64,000 nucleotides of DNA, taken from NCBI GenBank assembly GCA_905221605.1, contig CAJNDS010001435.1:665001-729000 (forward strand). Direction: 5' to 3'. Below are positions 46,927-57,420 of the stretch, piece by piece. This stretch comes from Symbiodinium natans. Its lineage: Eukaryota; Sar; Dinophyceae; Suessiales; Symbiodiniaceae. The notes below the pieces were generated by a model. It ran no database searches, was not told the origin of the DNA, and saw nothing but the letters and a program-made list of their open reading frames with translations. The position numbers were made by a program, and so were the translations under genes. Positions within the stretch are counted from its first letter, which is position 1. Each line of letters opens with the position of its first letter.

Positions 46927-47045
46927 GTTGGTAGCCCACCAAACCCTAAACCCCAAACCCGAAACCCTAAACCCTAAACCCCAAACCCTAAACCCCAAAC
47001 CCTAAACCCCAAACCCTAAACCCTAAACCCTAAACCCTCACAAGA
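46927..47045. mobile_element. Possible introner-family relic filled with telomeric repeats
   Basis: Begins GTTGGTAGCCCACC, runs straight into CCCTAAA units (46941-47037), and ends CAAGATACCAAAG, which resembles the inverted end TTTGGTATC. It separates exon 47046-47134 from 46.6 kb. If it is the same family, almost the whole inside has been replaced by telomeric repeats. Confidence 0.4.
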
Positions 47046-47134
47046 TACCAAAGCTCTGAAAGAGCGACCTCCGGAACTCGGTGCCGAAGGCGTACTTCCA
47101 CAGGGCTTCCAAGGTGTCGGGTGTGTCCCAAAGC
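47046..47134 (-). CDS. Exon of an unidentified protein
   Basis: Encodes LWDTPDTLEALWKYAFGTEF then RRSLFQSFG. Strong coding character. Confidence 0.68.
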
Positions 47135-47218
47135 TTTTGGGTGTTTAGGCTCGAGCCTGGTTTGGGGTTTAAGGCTTTAGGGCTTTAGGGTTTAGGGCTT
47201 AGGGCTGTGGGCTCCTAA

Positions 47219-47350
47219 CGCCAGAACTGTAAGCCGGGCAGTCGGTTCAGGGTTTGGGGGGTGGTCTCGGGCCCCGAGCCCACAACCGTGCCATCGGTCA
47301 GCCCGGCCGCCAGGGCGAGAACGAACAAGTGAAAGGCCTCGCTAGGCTTT
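47219..47350 (-). CDS. Exon of an unidentified protein
   Basis: Encodes SEAFHLFVLALAAGLTDGTV, VGSGPETTPQTLNRLPGLQF then WR. The hydrophobic stretch is too short for a sure membrane span. Confidence 0.65.
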
Positions 47351-47472
47351 CGGGTTTGGGGGTATCGGACTTGGGGTGAAGTCGACCTTCTGGAATGGTG
47401 CAGAGCCATGAACATTCAGGGACGTGGAAGCGAATAAAATCTAGGGAGCCGGGGGATCCGAAAGTGGAGTTC

Positions 47473-47523
47473 TGGGGTGCCGTAGGTACACAGGTACTTC
47501 ACCACAAGCTCGCGCACCCTGGG
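47473..47523 (-). CDS. Short exon
   Basis: Encodes RVRELVVKYLCTYGTPE. Probably precedes 47219-47350 in the same transcript. Confidence 0.55.
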
Positions 47524-47529
47524 TAAGGT

Positions 47530-48740
47530 TGTAGGGAACTTTGGCAGACGAAGCGCCAGAAGGGCTTCTCTTGAAACCTGCATTCTACAGAATCGCTATG
47601 CTGATTGGAGATGTCAATGCTCACCTCACCAATCCACAAGTGCCCTGCTTCTGATACGTCTCGCAACCGGAGACAATGCTCATTGGGAGGGGGGTTCCTA
47701 CAACAGTGATTCTGGTAAGTTTGTGGTACGACGACTGTACCCCTAGTTTGAGAAGTGCCCATATAGCAAAGCTCTCAACTCCGGGGTCGCGGCCTTCATG
47801 TCTACATTGACTGGCGGAACTTGAGCCGCGGGCTGCGATTGGGGGGGGGGGTTCAAATCTGGCACCTCTCTGCAAGCGCGGGAAGCTACCAAAACCATGG
47901 GTTTGATGGGCATTGCGTGCCTGCGACTGTTGCAGGACCCAAGACCCCTCCAAGCCAAGCCAGTCCTGATCTAACAGCGTGCTTTCGGAGCTGCATCGTA
48001 GCAGTACCAGCCCTGCACTTAGTAAAGTTGCTGCAGCCTCCTACATGGCAACTCTGTCGCCTGCATCTGTTCCATTCGTCACTTTTTGACCCCTGGCGAG
48101 CTGCATGGCACATGCTGCGTCGTCTGCCGACCTGGCGACCCTCGCGCCCGAAGCCAGAATTAGGCTGCCCCACCTGGCGAACGAAAAGGCCTGTTCCTGC
48201 AGCACCGGGCAGTCACGCTGAACACTAGCCAAACACTCCAAGGCATATGTGCTTGGTGATCGAAGCATTGGGCACAGCGATGACCGTGCTGTTCGGCCTT
48301 CAACTAGCCAATATGTCCACTACAGGTTCAGGGCGCTGATGAAGAATGTCAACACTGACGGGCGGAACTTGAGCCGCGGGCTGCGAGTGCAGAGGCTCTC
48401 TGGCAATCCGTGGGGCAAGAGCGGAATGTAGTTATAGCACCCCGCCCTAAGCCCCAAACCCCTGAACTCCGTCACTCCCGGTGATTGGGAAGCGCATCTC
48501 TTCCGGACCATGGCCCTTGCCACTGTTTTGCCTCTGTCCACATGCAATGGCCTCCCGCACGTCTTTTGTTGTCAAGACTCCACTGCTGGCAGGAAGGGCT
48601 GAATGGAGCAAGCCCCCTCGCATCAGCACAGACCTTGTCTCTTGCCTCGGCTGTTCTGGGATCCCCAGCAAGACCCGAACATTGTTCATCATTGCAAGAA
48701 GGTTCAAAGCAGGAAAGTAGCAAAATAAGATAAACAAATC
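47530..48740 (-). CDS. Region of minus-strand frames with a duplicated coding motif
   Basis: Little telomeric DNA here. Minus frames include QPAAQVPPVNVDMKAATPEL then RALLYGHF (47745-47835), SIDISNQHSDSVECRFQEKP (47560-47640), QPAAQVPPVSVDILHQRPEP (48310-48390) and NVRVLLGIPEQPRQETRSVL (48470-48690). The first and third share a near-identical block of about 35 bp. This looks like two duplicated segments of one multi-exon gene. Exact exon borders are not resolved. Confidence 0.45.
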
Positions 48741-48827
48741 TTACGACCAAGATAGCTCCCTAAAGCGGTAGAGTCCTTGACTCCATCTTGCCCCTAGAGT
48801 CTAAACCCTAAACCCTAAGGCCTGCAA

Positions 48828-48912
48828 CCGAGTTGCAAGGCCTTGACAGGAACGTGTTGGCTTTGGGTCGAGCTCCAGACGTGAAGCCACTGACGCCTTC
48901 TTGAACAAGTTT
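48828..48912 (-). CDS. Possible exon
   Basis: Encodes VQEGVSGFTSGARPKANTFL then SRPCNSVAG in an island between repeats. Confidence 0.45.
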
Positions 48913-49059
48913 TGGCTCCACCTGGTTTAGGGTTTAGGGTTTAGGGTGTAGGGTCTGGGGTTTAGGGGTTAGGGTGTAGGGTCTGGGGTTTAGGGGTTAG
49001 GGTCTGGGGTTTAGGGTTTAGGATTTAGGGTTGGGGGTTTGGGGTTTGGGGTTTGGGGT

Positions 49060-50340
49060 TTAGGGCTCGCCTCGATTCCTGCAGCCCCGGATCGAGTTTA
49101 GGATCTGATCCAAGCTTCGGGGGGTTGGGACTTCTGGTGTGAGTGCAGGGGTTAGGGTTCAAGGTTTAGGGTTTAGGGTTTAGGGTTTCGGGTTCAGGGT
49201 GCGAGGCCGAGGGTGTGGGGACGTCTCGAGTGTTGGGGTTCAGGAAAAGAGTCTAGGGTTTAGGGTGTAGGGCTTAGGATGCCGTCAGCCCCCAGCCCAT
49301 CTTCACTAAGCTCTGATGACGACTCGCTTGCCTGGGAGTTGGGATGTTCGCATTCTGGCGGCTTACCCTCGCAGCCCAATGCAGCTTGAACCTCGGCTCA
49401 AGGCTGCTTTGCTTTTTGGGGGAAGGCTCGGCCGGGGGGGGGGGGGGTCTCCTGGTTTACCGGTTTACCGGGCAAGTCGCCTGGGGTGTTCTATGGTGGC
49501 TTTGTGGGGTTCAGAGAGCTCTGTTGCTGAAACTTCCGGAGACCCATCATGCCTTTCAAGTGGCCATGGGGATGCTACAGGGATGGGGGTTTTGGGGTTT
49601 GGGTTTTTGCTGTGTTGAGGGTTCAGTAGGGTTGGGGGTTGGGTTCAATGTGGCACCCAGCACATCTAGGATAGCGAGGGTTAAAGGGTTCTATAGGACC
49701 CAACACGCGCGGGAGCTGAGTGTTCACGTGCCCAAAAAGGACCCAACAGAGACAAAGCTCTACAAACCTCTACAAACCTCTACAAACCCTCAACCCTGGA
49801 CCCTGAACACCCACAAAAACCTGCAGCCCAACAACTCGAAGCCCAAAATCCGCATGGACCCAACCCTGAACATCCCGAAAAGCAGCCGTGGAACACCTGG
49901 ATCCGTCCACAGCTTGCAGTAGCCGTGATGGTTCCTCGGGGTTCAGCTCACAAACGGCTTTGGGGTCCGATCTCGGAAGGCGACATTGAAACCCAGAAAA
50001 CGTGCGGAAGTCCTCACTACGAGGAGGCCTCCAAAGACCCAAAAAGACAAAGAAAAGGGAAGCCCTCAAGACCCTCTGAAACATATTCCTGAATACCAAA
50101 AAAAAAATGTCCCAAGGGCTACCTGGGAAACAAAAGGGAGAAGCCCAAGCTCTCAAAAAACGTCCCCCCCCCCTTTTGGGCAGCCAATATCGCCCCAGGC
50201 TCAGGTGGATGGCATCCTGCATCCAATCCTCTTCGCTCCTCGGGATGCAACGCTGGGGAAGTGGGACATTAACAGACTAGGGTTTTAAAGGGTGGTTGCT
50301 GAAGCAAGGAATTTGACACAGGGTTCCTGAAGAGAAATTG
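49060..50340. other. Region with telomere-derived and ambiguous sequence
   Basis: Telomere-like units to about 49270. At 49.3-49.65 kb plus frames and at 49.85-50.0 kb a minus frame (CRLPRSDPKAVCELNPEEPS) are open; the latter could be an exon. No product recognised. Confidence 0.35.
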
Positions 50341-50360
50341 CACAAGGAAAACCAGGGGTT

Positions 50361-50421
50361 CTGCGTCGTGGGCTGCCAGCTTCGATTCGAACTGCGCCGG
50401 GCGCAGCTTGATATTGGCAGG
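50361..50421 (-). CDS. Short exon
   Basis: Encodes PANIKLRPAQFESKLAAHDA. Position downstream of the SGNH-hydrolase exons, so it may be part of that gene's 3' half. Confidence 0.5.
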
Positions 50422-50479
50422 GTTCCGACTTTGTTGGGTTTAGGGTTTAGGGCTTAGGGCTTAGGGTTTAGGGTTTAGG

Positions 50480-50835
50480 GGTGTTGATGCACTGAATACA
50501 AGGCTCATGGTGCTCGTCCGTGTCTGCAAACATCATCCAGGCGCAAACGCTAACATGGACTGCGATTACATTGTTGAAGTCGACAATGTGCAATTTGCAA
50601 GTACCACTTCGGTAGGGCACTGCACCATCCTCCTTTTTTAACAGCTTCAGCGTTTGCTTGTGTGATCCGGGCTGCAAGTGATCAGCTTTTAGTTCAAGTT
50701 GCCCTACACCTCTCCAAGTCCAAGTCCTCTCGCCATCAATGATTTCAGGGTGCCGCGAATCGGGTTCGCAGGGAAAAAGCGAACGACCCCTCGCAACAAG
50801 TAAAATCCCTCCTTGTGGCTGCCGTCCACCACCAG
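50480..50835 (-). CDS. Long exon of an unidentified protein
   Basis: Open for about 115 codons: RQPQGGILLVARGRSLFPCE, PDSRHPEIIDGERTWTWRGV, GQLELKADHLQPGSHKQTLK, LLKKEDGAVPYRSGTCKLHI, VDFNNVIAVHVSVCAWMMFA and DTDEHHEPCIQCIN. Mixed charged/hydrophobic pattern and a CxxC near the end suggest a real domain, not recognised. An overlapping frame (RYGLVVDGSHKEGFYLLRGV) is open on the same strand over its 5' part. Confidence 0.58.
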
Positions 50836-51236
50836 ACCATACCTGTATCTAGCCCGCCCCCTCCCCTCCTCGCCTCCTACCCCCCTGCCCCCTTCCCCCC
50901 CCTCCCCCAAGACTCCTCGTGTGGTAGTCGCCGTTGAGAATGTGCGTCACGTTCACATACATGACATTCCTCCAACATGGCTCCCACCGGTAAACCCCCA
51001 AAGAGACCAGATCTTGGTTCACAGGTCTATGGGTATGGAAGCTCTGTTGGGGGCATCGCGCTTGAACTGACTTGTGGGTATCGACTCCCCTTCCCTGTTA
51101 CACTCACCCTGGTTCCTATCCCTTGTAACACCTCTAAGCCCTAAACCCTAAACCCTAAACTTCCTGATCCTGGAACCCTGAAACCTCAAAACTCACCAAA
51201 GACCGAAGCCCCCAACCCCTCACGCCCTAAACTGCT

Positions 51237-51353
51237 TGGAGGTTCCATGGGTAGCTATAGGGCTATAAGTATGGTACCTAAACGTCTCACCCTATGTCGG
51301 ATACTTATGTAGGATTCTTATGACCCGACTTATCAGCACCCACGAACCTCCAA
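51237..51353. mobile_element. MITE-like element, family 1 (well preserved)
   Basis: About 117 bp; left CTTGGAGGTTCCATGGGTAG, right (reverse-complemented) CTACTTGGAGGTTCGTGGGT. Internal ATAAGTATGGTACCT and GGATACTTATGTAGG are themselves near-palindromic. Confidence 0.82.
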
Positions 51354-51428
51354 GTAGCTCCGAAGCCCTAAACCCTAAACCCCAAACCCTAAACCCCAAA
51401 CCCAAACCCTAAACCCTAAACCCCAAAC

Positions 51429-51512
51429 CCTGTCCTGGACTCCGCGGCCCTCCTGATTGCCCAGTTCAGGGGATCCAAGGCGTGGGTTTCATCACAACCC
51501 GAGGTCCTGGAC
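51429..51512 (-). CDS. Possible exon of the SGNH-hydrolase gene
   Basis: Encodes CDETHALDPLNWAIRRAAES then R. In SGNH hydrolases a segment of type LN..I..AA..S follows the block with GGND by 60-90 residues, which this fits. The opposite strand is also open. Confidence 0.45.
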
Positions 51513-54500
51513 GGTTTAGGGTTTAGGGTTTAGGGTTTAGGGTTTAGGGTTTAGGGTCTAGGGTTTAGGGTTTAGGGTTTAGGGTTCAGGGTTCAGGGTT
51601 TAGGGTGTAGGGTCCTGGACGCAGGTTTCCCCCGGGTTGTTGCCCGGCTTCTTAGGCCCAACAAAGGTTCGCGCTTTTATGTGTAGTAGGATTCTATAGA
51701 ACCAAGAAGACTGAGGTCTACCTTCCCAGACCCTGGGGCTCAAGGATCCAGGGCTCAGGGCGTGTCAGGGCCTTAGATGGCTTGAGGAGGTTTGTGGGGT
51801 TTAGGGTTTAGGGTTTAGGGTTTAGGGTTTAGGGGTTTAGAGTTTAGGGTTTAGGGTTTAGGGTTTAGGCTTTGGGCTCTGAGGGGCTCAGATGGTGAGA
51901 GCCTTCGTTGGAAACGGCAGGCCGGGCCCCATCTTGGCTCGAAGCCCAGGACCCTCCACCTTGCAAGCATCGAACCCGAAAACCCTACAAAGCCCGGCGT
52001 CAGGAAATTGTGCAAGCTCTACAAACAACAACCTCCCAACTCCAAAACTGAAACTCGGCTCCACTCCCTAATGGCCCCGTAGATCAAACCCTAAACCCTG
52101 AACCCTGAGGCCAAAATGCTTTACAGCCAAATGTCCAGTGCAGCGCTTTGCTGGGTACCGTGTAGCCTGCAGACAGGGGTCTAGGAGGTTTCAGGGTTTA
52201 GGGGAGTTCAGGGGTTTAGGGTGTCTCGTGGAGGGAGTGCGATGGCGCTGAAAGCACCCCGAGGCGCGCGCCCTGAGTCGCACGTCCTCACTCAAACCCT
52301 TGCCTGCCCTCCACCCTCGTCTAGACCTTTGTGGATTTTGGGGTTCCCTTGCTTTCTGATATCGCGGTCAAGTTTTTCATTCGTGTTTCAGATCGGGGAG
52401 TGATAATGACGCGTGCCAAAGGCTGGAACATAACGATGGGTGGCTCAAGGCCTCTGGATCTCGGCTTCGGCATTGGCAAATGGCTTGACAGCCCCAGAGG
52501 GTGCACAAGGCTTCATCAGGGTTTACAGAGCTCTCGGAGGTGCAGAAAGCCTACGGTGGCACGCATTACCAAGTTTTATGGTGCTCTCTTGGGTTTCCGA
52601 GGAGGCGGATGTGCAAGCAGGTTTCCCGGAACCCTAGATATACTCTTTAAGAAGGCATCAACCCTAGATATACTCTTTAAGAAGGCATCAACCCTAGATA
52701 TACTCTTTAAGAAGGCATCAATTGGGTTCGTTCCAACGGCAAATTAGAGGCGTAACCCCAAATTCCGACCCCACCCTAAACGAATTCACACCCAGCTCAG
52801 GGGCAAGGGAAGTAGGGTTGCGGGTGGAAGGTCGTAGGAAACCCTGTGCCGCAACCTGGTTAAAGTTTCCAACACAGCCGTGGCACCAGTAAGGACGATG
52901 TGCGTGCCGGGCGCGGTCAGCTGAACATCCTCGATCACTTTCGCCACATGCTGCTGGAGAGCGTCGATGTCATGAGGGTGGCACTGCTCCTCTGTTTCCA
53001 ACAAGCAAGACCAACGACAGGTCTCAAAAGCCGCAAGGGGTATAAAAGGACCCTCAAGGAGGCCATAAGTAGGGTTTAAGGGTTTAGGGTTTAGGGTTTA
53101 AGGGTGTAGGGTTCCGGGTTCAAGGATGAGACTTAAGGGTAGCTGGGCATCTCTCGATTCAGGCTCGGAATTGAGGTCTGAAGGCTCCTGCATGAAGTCG
53201 TTGCCTCCGATGCTGACCCAAACCACCGCCGGAACTCCTGGTACAGAGTTGACGGCATCAGTGGCATCGCATGTCCTCAGCTTGGATTTGGGCTCAGGGT
53301 TTGGGTCTACGCGATTGTGCTTGGTTCAAGGCTTCAGGCTTCGGCGTTGGGATCGGCTTAGGCTGCTAACGGTTTACAAGGTTCGAAAGCAATGCAAAAA
53401 CTCGCAAGCAGTTGTCTACATCATGGCCCTTCCTTTTGTTCTCCGTATGAAAGAAGGTTTCCCCAACAGGTACCTAAACCCTGGACCCTAGATGAAGCTC
53501 CTGCTGAATCAGTTCGAGTGTCAACTCCCCCTGGCAACCTTGGCAAGCTCGGGGCAGAAGGCACGAGAAAATGCATCAAGAACCTGAGCTCCCTAAACCC
53601 TGAACCCTAAACCCCAAAATAAGAATTGAGACTTCGCGGCTTAGGGCTCGAGGTTGGGGTCACATGGCCTCGCCCCCTTCTTATGGCAATTCTTGTTTCC
53701 CTGGCGTCCCCTCCCAAAGGAATAGGGTTTAGGGTTTCGGGCTAAGGGTTGAGGGCTGAGGGTTTAGGGTTTAGGGTTTAGGGCTTAGGGCTTAGGGTTT
53801 ACGGTTCAGGGTTTAGGGTTTTTTTAGGGTTTAGGGTTTAGGGTTTTAAGGTTGAATGACCAGATGATGGACAAATCGTCCAGCGCAACCGCTCATTCTT
53901 GCGTATTTTGGGCAGTTTTTGTTGCTTTGTTGCAAGTATACACAATCATGTCAGGGTTCAAAGGGTACCGTACTCATAACTCCAACACCCCATGCACCTA
54001 ATCCCCGAACTCTAGTGACTAGTCGCAAAAACCCTGCAGGTCTAAGGATTAGAAGCCCGGAACCTAAGCTGTAAAACCGTAACTCTTTCATGGAAACCCC
54101 TGCACAAACCTGCAAAGCATCTGGGGTAGCTGAAGGGATCCTGAAGCCCTCAGTCAACCCTAAACCCTAAACCCTAAACCCTAAACCCGAAACCCGAAAC
54201 CCTAAACCCTAAACCCTAACAAGCCTGGAACTTCCAAGCCCTGCCGGACAGCAGAGTTGGTTTGTGGAGTCGTCGCAGCTGAGGCGGTCCGCCCACTGTT
54301 CTGCAGTAGCACCTCAAAAAGGTTTAGGGTTTAGGGTTTAGGGTTTAGGGTTTCGGGTTTTAGGGTTTTTAGGGTTTTGGGGTTTTGGGGTTTACGGTTT
54401 AAGGTTTAAGGATAGGGTTTAGGGGTTAGGGTTTTATTGTTTTAGGGCTTAGGGTTTAGGGTTTAGGGTTTGGGTTTTAGGGGTTAGGGTTTAGGGTTTC

Positions 54501-56070
54501 ATGTTTAAGGCTCCAAGTTTTTCGGGCGCCAGGTTGAAGGATTGCGGGGTGTAGGACTTTCGGGGCTGCTCCGAGGCTTACGGAGTACTTAAAGGTTTTG
54601 AAGGCTTCGGGACTCCTACAAGGGTTGCGAACACAGGAAGCATGTGCATGTTCTGGAAAGCAGTCGGCGTACAGCGTTGGGGTGCTCATGGGTACTTATC
54701 AGTGTTTTTGACAAGTGCCCTAAATGGGGTTGTAAGCAAAATTGCCATACTGATAACCCTACATATGACTACCCATGAACCTCCAAGTAGGGTAGAAGAT
54801 AGACAACTTGATCCCCTTGACGCTCTTGTTTCGTTTCCTTGAGGCGGGCAAGATGCTGCAAAACAGGCAAGCTATTTTCCAAAGAAAAATCTTTCACCTA
54901 GCGAATAAGGTGACATCCCCTTCCTTTATGGAGGCCATGGGGTGTGTTCACACGTTCTTCGTGTAGTCAGGACCCTAAACCCTAAACCCTTAACCCTAAT
55001 CTTGTCCGAAACCACCCTGCCTGGAATGCCTCTGTTCACCACCTTGGTAATGCCGCCGCAGAACTCCTGCACAGACTCACCTGGGCTTGTTTCTTTGTCC
55101 GAAGGCTATTCAATCTGATTCCCTTATAAAAATACAAGGACCCCAATAGGGTAGTTGGTTCGGAAACCCCATTTGTGTTCTGCGTGAGGACGGTGCTGCG
55201 CTCCTTTCTCCTGCCTTTCCGAAGTCCCTCCGAGAGTCCCAAACCCTGCACTCCAATTGCTAAACCTGAAACCCTATACCCTACACCCGAAACCTTAAGC
55301 GGGCTTTGACATTCGGGAAATCAAACCCGCGGCTAGCATCAGAGCTTGGGATTCGAAGATGATGGGCTTCATCACGATTTCGGGCTTTGGGTTGTTCTGG
55401 TTTCAGGGCTTGGGGCGTCGAGCCTGCACGTCTGGTCTCGTCTCCTCCCCCAAAACCCGAAAACTTCCCAAGCCATCAACCCTAAAACCCGCCTAAGACC
55501 CAGAACCCAAAAACCCCAGGCATTACACTCCCTTGAAATGTACCTGGAGAACAAGACTCTCATCTTCGCTTAGGCCCTTAACCATCTACACTAAACAACC
55601 CTGAACCCTAAACAGGCAAGATCGAGAACAGGAAAAACAGGCCCTGACCAGCCTAGCTTCCGTTCAGGGTTTCGGGTTTAGGGCGCTTGGAGCTTAGGGT
55701 TTTGGGTTTCGGGTTTAAGGCCTAATCTTCTCTACGTTTCCCGAAAAGCTTACGCATGACTGAATTCGAACACAAGCCCTGCCTGCATAGGCTGCCCAGC
55801 TGTCGCCAACTTTTAACACGATACGGCCCGCTGCGCCGGAAAAAGACGCTGAGAACCTCATTCGCTTGATACCCTAAACCCTCAACCCTCAAACCTAAAC
55901 CCTGTTCGACCATCGACCAGGGGAGGGGAGGCAAAGGCTTGCTGGCTTCGAACGATTTCGGGCTCTGGCTGCGCAAGCATTCAAAAGCTACCGGCGGCTG
56001 ATGGCAAACTGTTTTGCCCGAAGCCATTTCATCGCAGTTGGCTTTCGAGCCGGGGCTGCTCGAGCTTCCC
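51429..56070 (-). CDS. Multi-exon SGNH/GDSL-type hydrolase gene
   Basis: Minus-strand exons in the right order carry the family's blocks: block I VLKVGDSWAAYAG (55733-55832, with the nucleophile Ser in GDSW); block II KVVNRGIPGRVVSD (55001-55066); an intervening VLLQNSGRTASAATT segment (54228-54318); block III VVWVSIGGNDF (53183-53275, with the oxyanion Asn); and the following helix and strand DALQQHVAKVIEDVQ..HIVLTG (52858-52992). The DxxH block V (catalytic Asp and His) was not located; the 3' exons are uncertain. SGNH enzymes hydrolyse esters or lipids and are often secreted. Exon 55925-56070 (Ser/Pro/Cys-rich) may be the N-terminal part. The telomere-like tract 54318-54510 and a MITE sit in its introns. 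Confidence 0.72.
52621..52722 (+). repeat. Perfect 30-bp tandem triplication
   Basis: Three exact copies at 52631-52660, 52661-52690 and 52691-52720, each starting ACCCTAGATATACTCTTTAA. The unit is a multiple of three and stays open in a plus frame (TLDILFKKAS three times), but no gene could be tied to it. Perfect identity means the duplication is recent. Confidence 0.95.
52858..52992 (-). CDS. SGNH-hydrolase exon: helix and strand after block III
   Basis: Encodes EEQCHPHDIDALQQHVAKVI, EDVQLTAPGTHIVLTGATAV then LETLT. The acceptor is GGAAACAG|AG and the likely donor AACCAG|GTTGCGG. The T..HIVLTG strand follows the GGND exon as in the family. Confidence 0.7.
53183..53275 (-). CDS. SGNH-hydrolase exon: block III (GGND)
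   Basis: Encodes TCDATDAVNSVPGVPAVVWV then SIGGNDFMQE. SIGGND is the diagnostic GxND block whose Asn shapes the oxyanion hole. Acceptor CTGAG|GAC. Confidence 0.8.
53520..53585 (-). CDS. Possible SGNH-hydrolase exon
   Basis: Encodes DAFSRAFCPELAKVARGS, helical with one Cys, lying between the block II and block III exons. A telomere-like island surrounds it. Confidence 0.4.
54228..54318 (-). CDS. SGNH-hydrolase exon between blocks II and III
   Basis: Encodes EVLLQNSGRTASAATTPQTN then SAVRQGLEVPG. It starts right at the edge of a telomere-like tract (54318-54510). It contains NSGRTA, a second NxG-like sequence. Confidence 0.66.
54683..54792. mobile_element. MITE-like element, family 1
   Basis: Left TTGGGGTGCTCATGGGTACT, right (reverse-complemented) CTACTTGGAGGTTCATGGGT. 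Lies in an intron of the SGNH-hydrolase gene, between exons 54228-54318 and 55001-55066. Confidence 0.78.
55001..55066 (-). CDS. SGNH-hydrolase exon: block II (NxGxxG)
   Basis: Encodes EFCGGITKVVNRGIPGRVVS then DK. The VVNRGIPG core is the block II glycine motif. Acceptor TGTGCAG|GAG. An upstream GTGAGT at 55082 mimics a donor. Confidence 0.78.
55733..55832 (-). CDS. SGNH-hydrolase exon: block I (GDSW)
   Basis: Encodes GRIVLKVGDSWAAYAGRACV then RIQSCVSFSGN. The VGDSW sequence provides the nucleophilic serine. Acceptor GGCGCAG|CG (or GTTCTCAG upstream) and donor GGAAAC|GTAGAG. Confidence 0.8.
55925..56070 (-). CDS. Possible N-terminal exon of the SGNH-hydrolase gene
   Basis: Frame GSSSSPGSKANCDEMASGKT, VCHQPPVAFECLRSQSPKSF then EASKPLPPLPWS is open between repeats. 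Ser/Pro-rich with three Cys, compatible with an extracellular linker. Assignment rests on position only. Confidence 0.45.
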
Positions 56071-56099
56071 TGAACCCTAAAACCCTAAACCCTAAACCC

Positions 56100-57420
56100 T
56101 AAACCCCAAACCCTAAACCCTAAACCCTTTGACATCCCAGGACTTCTGGATTTTGAGTGCTTTTGGGTCCTCTTGGTGCCCAGGAGCGACAAGATCACCC
56201 GAAGCGCGGTCCGCATGACTGGTTCGATGGTATAGTAACATAGAAGGAGAACGTGAGAAGCTACCAAGGCTGAGCCAAAAGGGTTTAGGGTTTAGGGTTT
56301 AGGGTTTAGGGTTTAGGGTTTAGGGTTTAGGGTTTAGGGTTTAGGGTTTAGGGGAGGCAGCTTGTTTCGGGTCCAAGGGCCAAATTTTTGAGACTTCGGG
56401 ATTGCGGATTGAAGCCTCCAAAAAAATTTGGAGAAAGGAATCTTGGGTCGCCATTGGGCACCCTGTCATATAGGGCCTTCAAGAAACATCCACCCCCCCC
56501 CCATATGGTTTTGGCCTTTCATGCTACGCAGCCCTGCATTCCTCAGGCTTTCTTCTAGGATATGGAATTCAGGCAGGGCTTTCGGGTTTATGCAGGGGGT
56601 AGGAACTAGGGTTTGGGGTTTGTGGTTTGGGCTCAGGCGCTAGACGCCCTATTGAACTCGCAACCGTCCATACAGGAATCCATCGAATCTTGTCGTATAC
56701 AAACACGAAGAGCTTTTGAGAAAAGGGCGAACGTGTAGAGAACAAGCTCTGCAAAACCCTACGCCGGCCCTGCGCCAAAACAAGAAACGACGTTGCCCAT
56801 AAGCTCTGGCCAGCGTTTTGGGGGTCTAATTCTTGGGAAATGGGGTGGTTACCGACATGACGGGCTTTACTTCACTGGATGCTGGGGGGGTGGTCACCGG
56901 CGTTGCGGGGTCTCATCCAGTTCTTTGGATATCGGGGCGGTCGCCGGCGTTGCGGTCACCAGCGTTGCGGTGTCTACTTCTTTGGATTGCGGGGTCTAGC
57001 TATTCGGAAATGGGTGGTCACCGGCGTTGCGCTATAGGATGCTACACGCCTTCGTGCAACGCAACGGGGACTTTGTAGCCGACATGGCGCACACATCAGT
57101 GCTTCAGATTGACCTCTTCGCAACACAACCGGAGGAATTCCCAACTGGGCAAAGCCGTGACGGTAACCTGCAAACCAATAAAGCAACGAGTGTCGAAGAA
57201 GGTACCAGCTGAAGTGCTATTGCCAGACCGGAAGTGAGCGGCTGCGCCTTGGGAGCGCCCCGCTTTCAAGCGTCTTTTTGGTCAAGCTGAGACTTATACC
57301 CTAAGGCTCCAAGTATGGGTTGTACTACATGTACGTCACAGCACAAAGTATACATGGTTGTTCCTAGGCTCCGAGTTTGGGGAGTCTCATATGTACGTCA
57401 TAGCACACAAAGTATGCATA
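56100..57420. other. Intergenic stretch with minisatellites
   Basis: Contains a telomere-like tract (56280-56352), unique sequence at 56.4-56.8 kb, a GGTCACCGGCGTTGCG minisatellite (56.88-57.03 kb), an ambiguous minus frame at 57.0-57.19 kb (YRHGFAQLGIPPVVLRRGQS) and a tandem duplication at 57.30-57.42 kb. Confidence 0.55.
56885..57030 (+). repeat. Minisatellite with GGTCACCGGCGTTGCG core
   Basis: The core occurs near 56892, 56938, 56953 and 57012, with TTCTTTGGAT(A/T) and CGGGGTCT segments repeated between copies. Confidence 0.82.

Noticed and set aside
48740-48800. tRNA-like segment near the words GGTAGAGTCC
   Set aside because: No complete cloverleaf (acceptor and T-arm) could be folded by eye.
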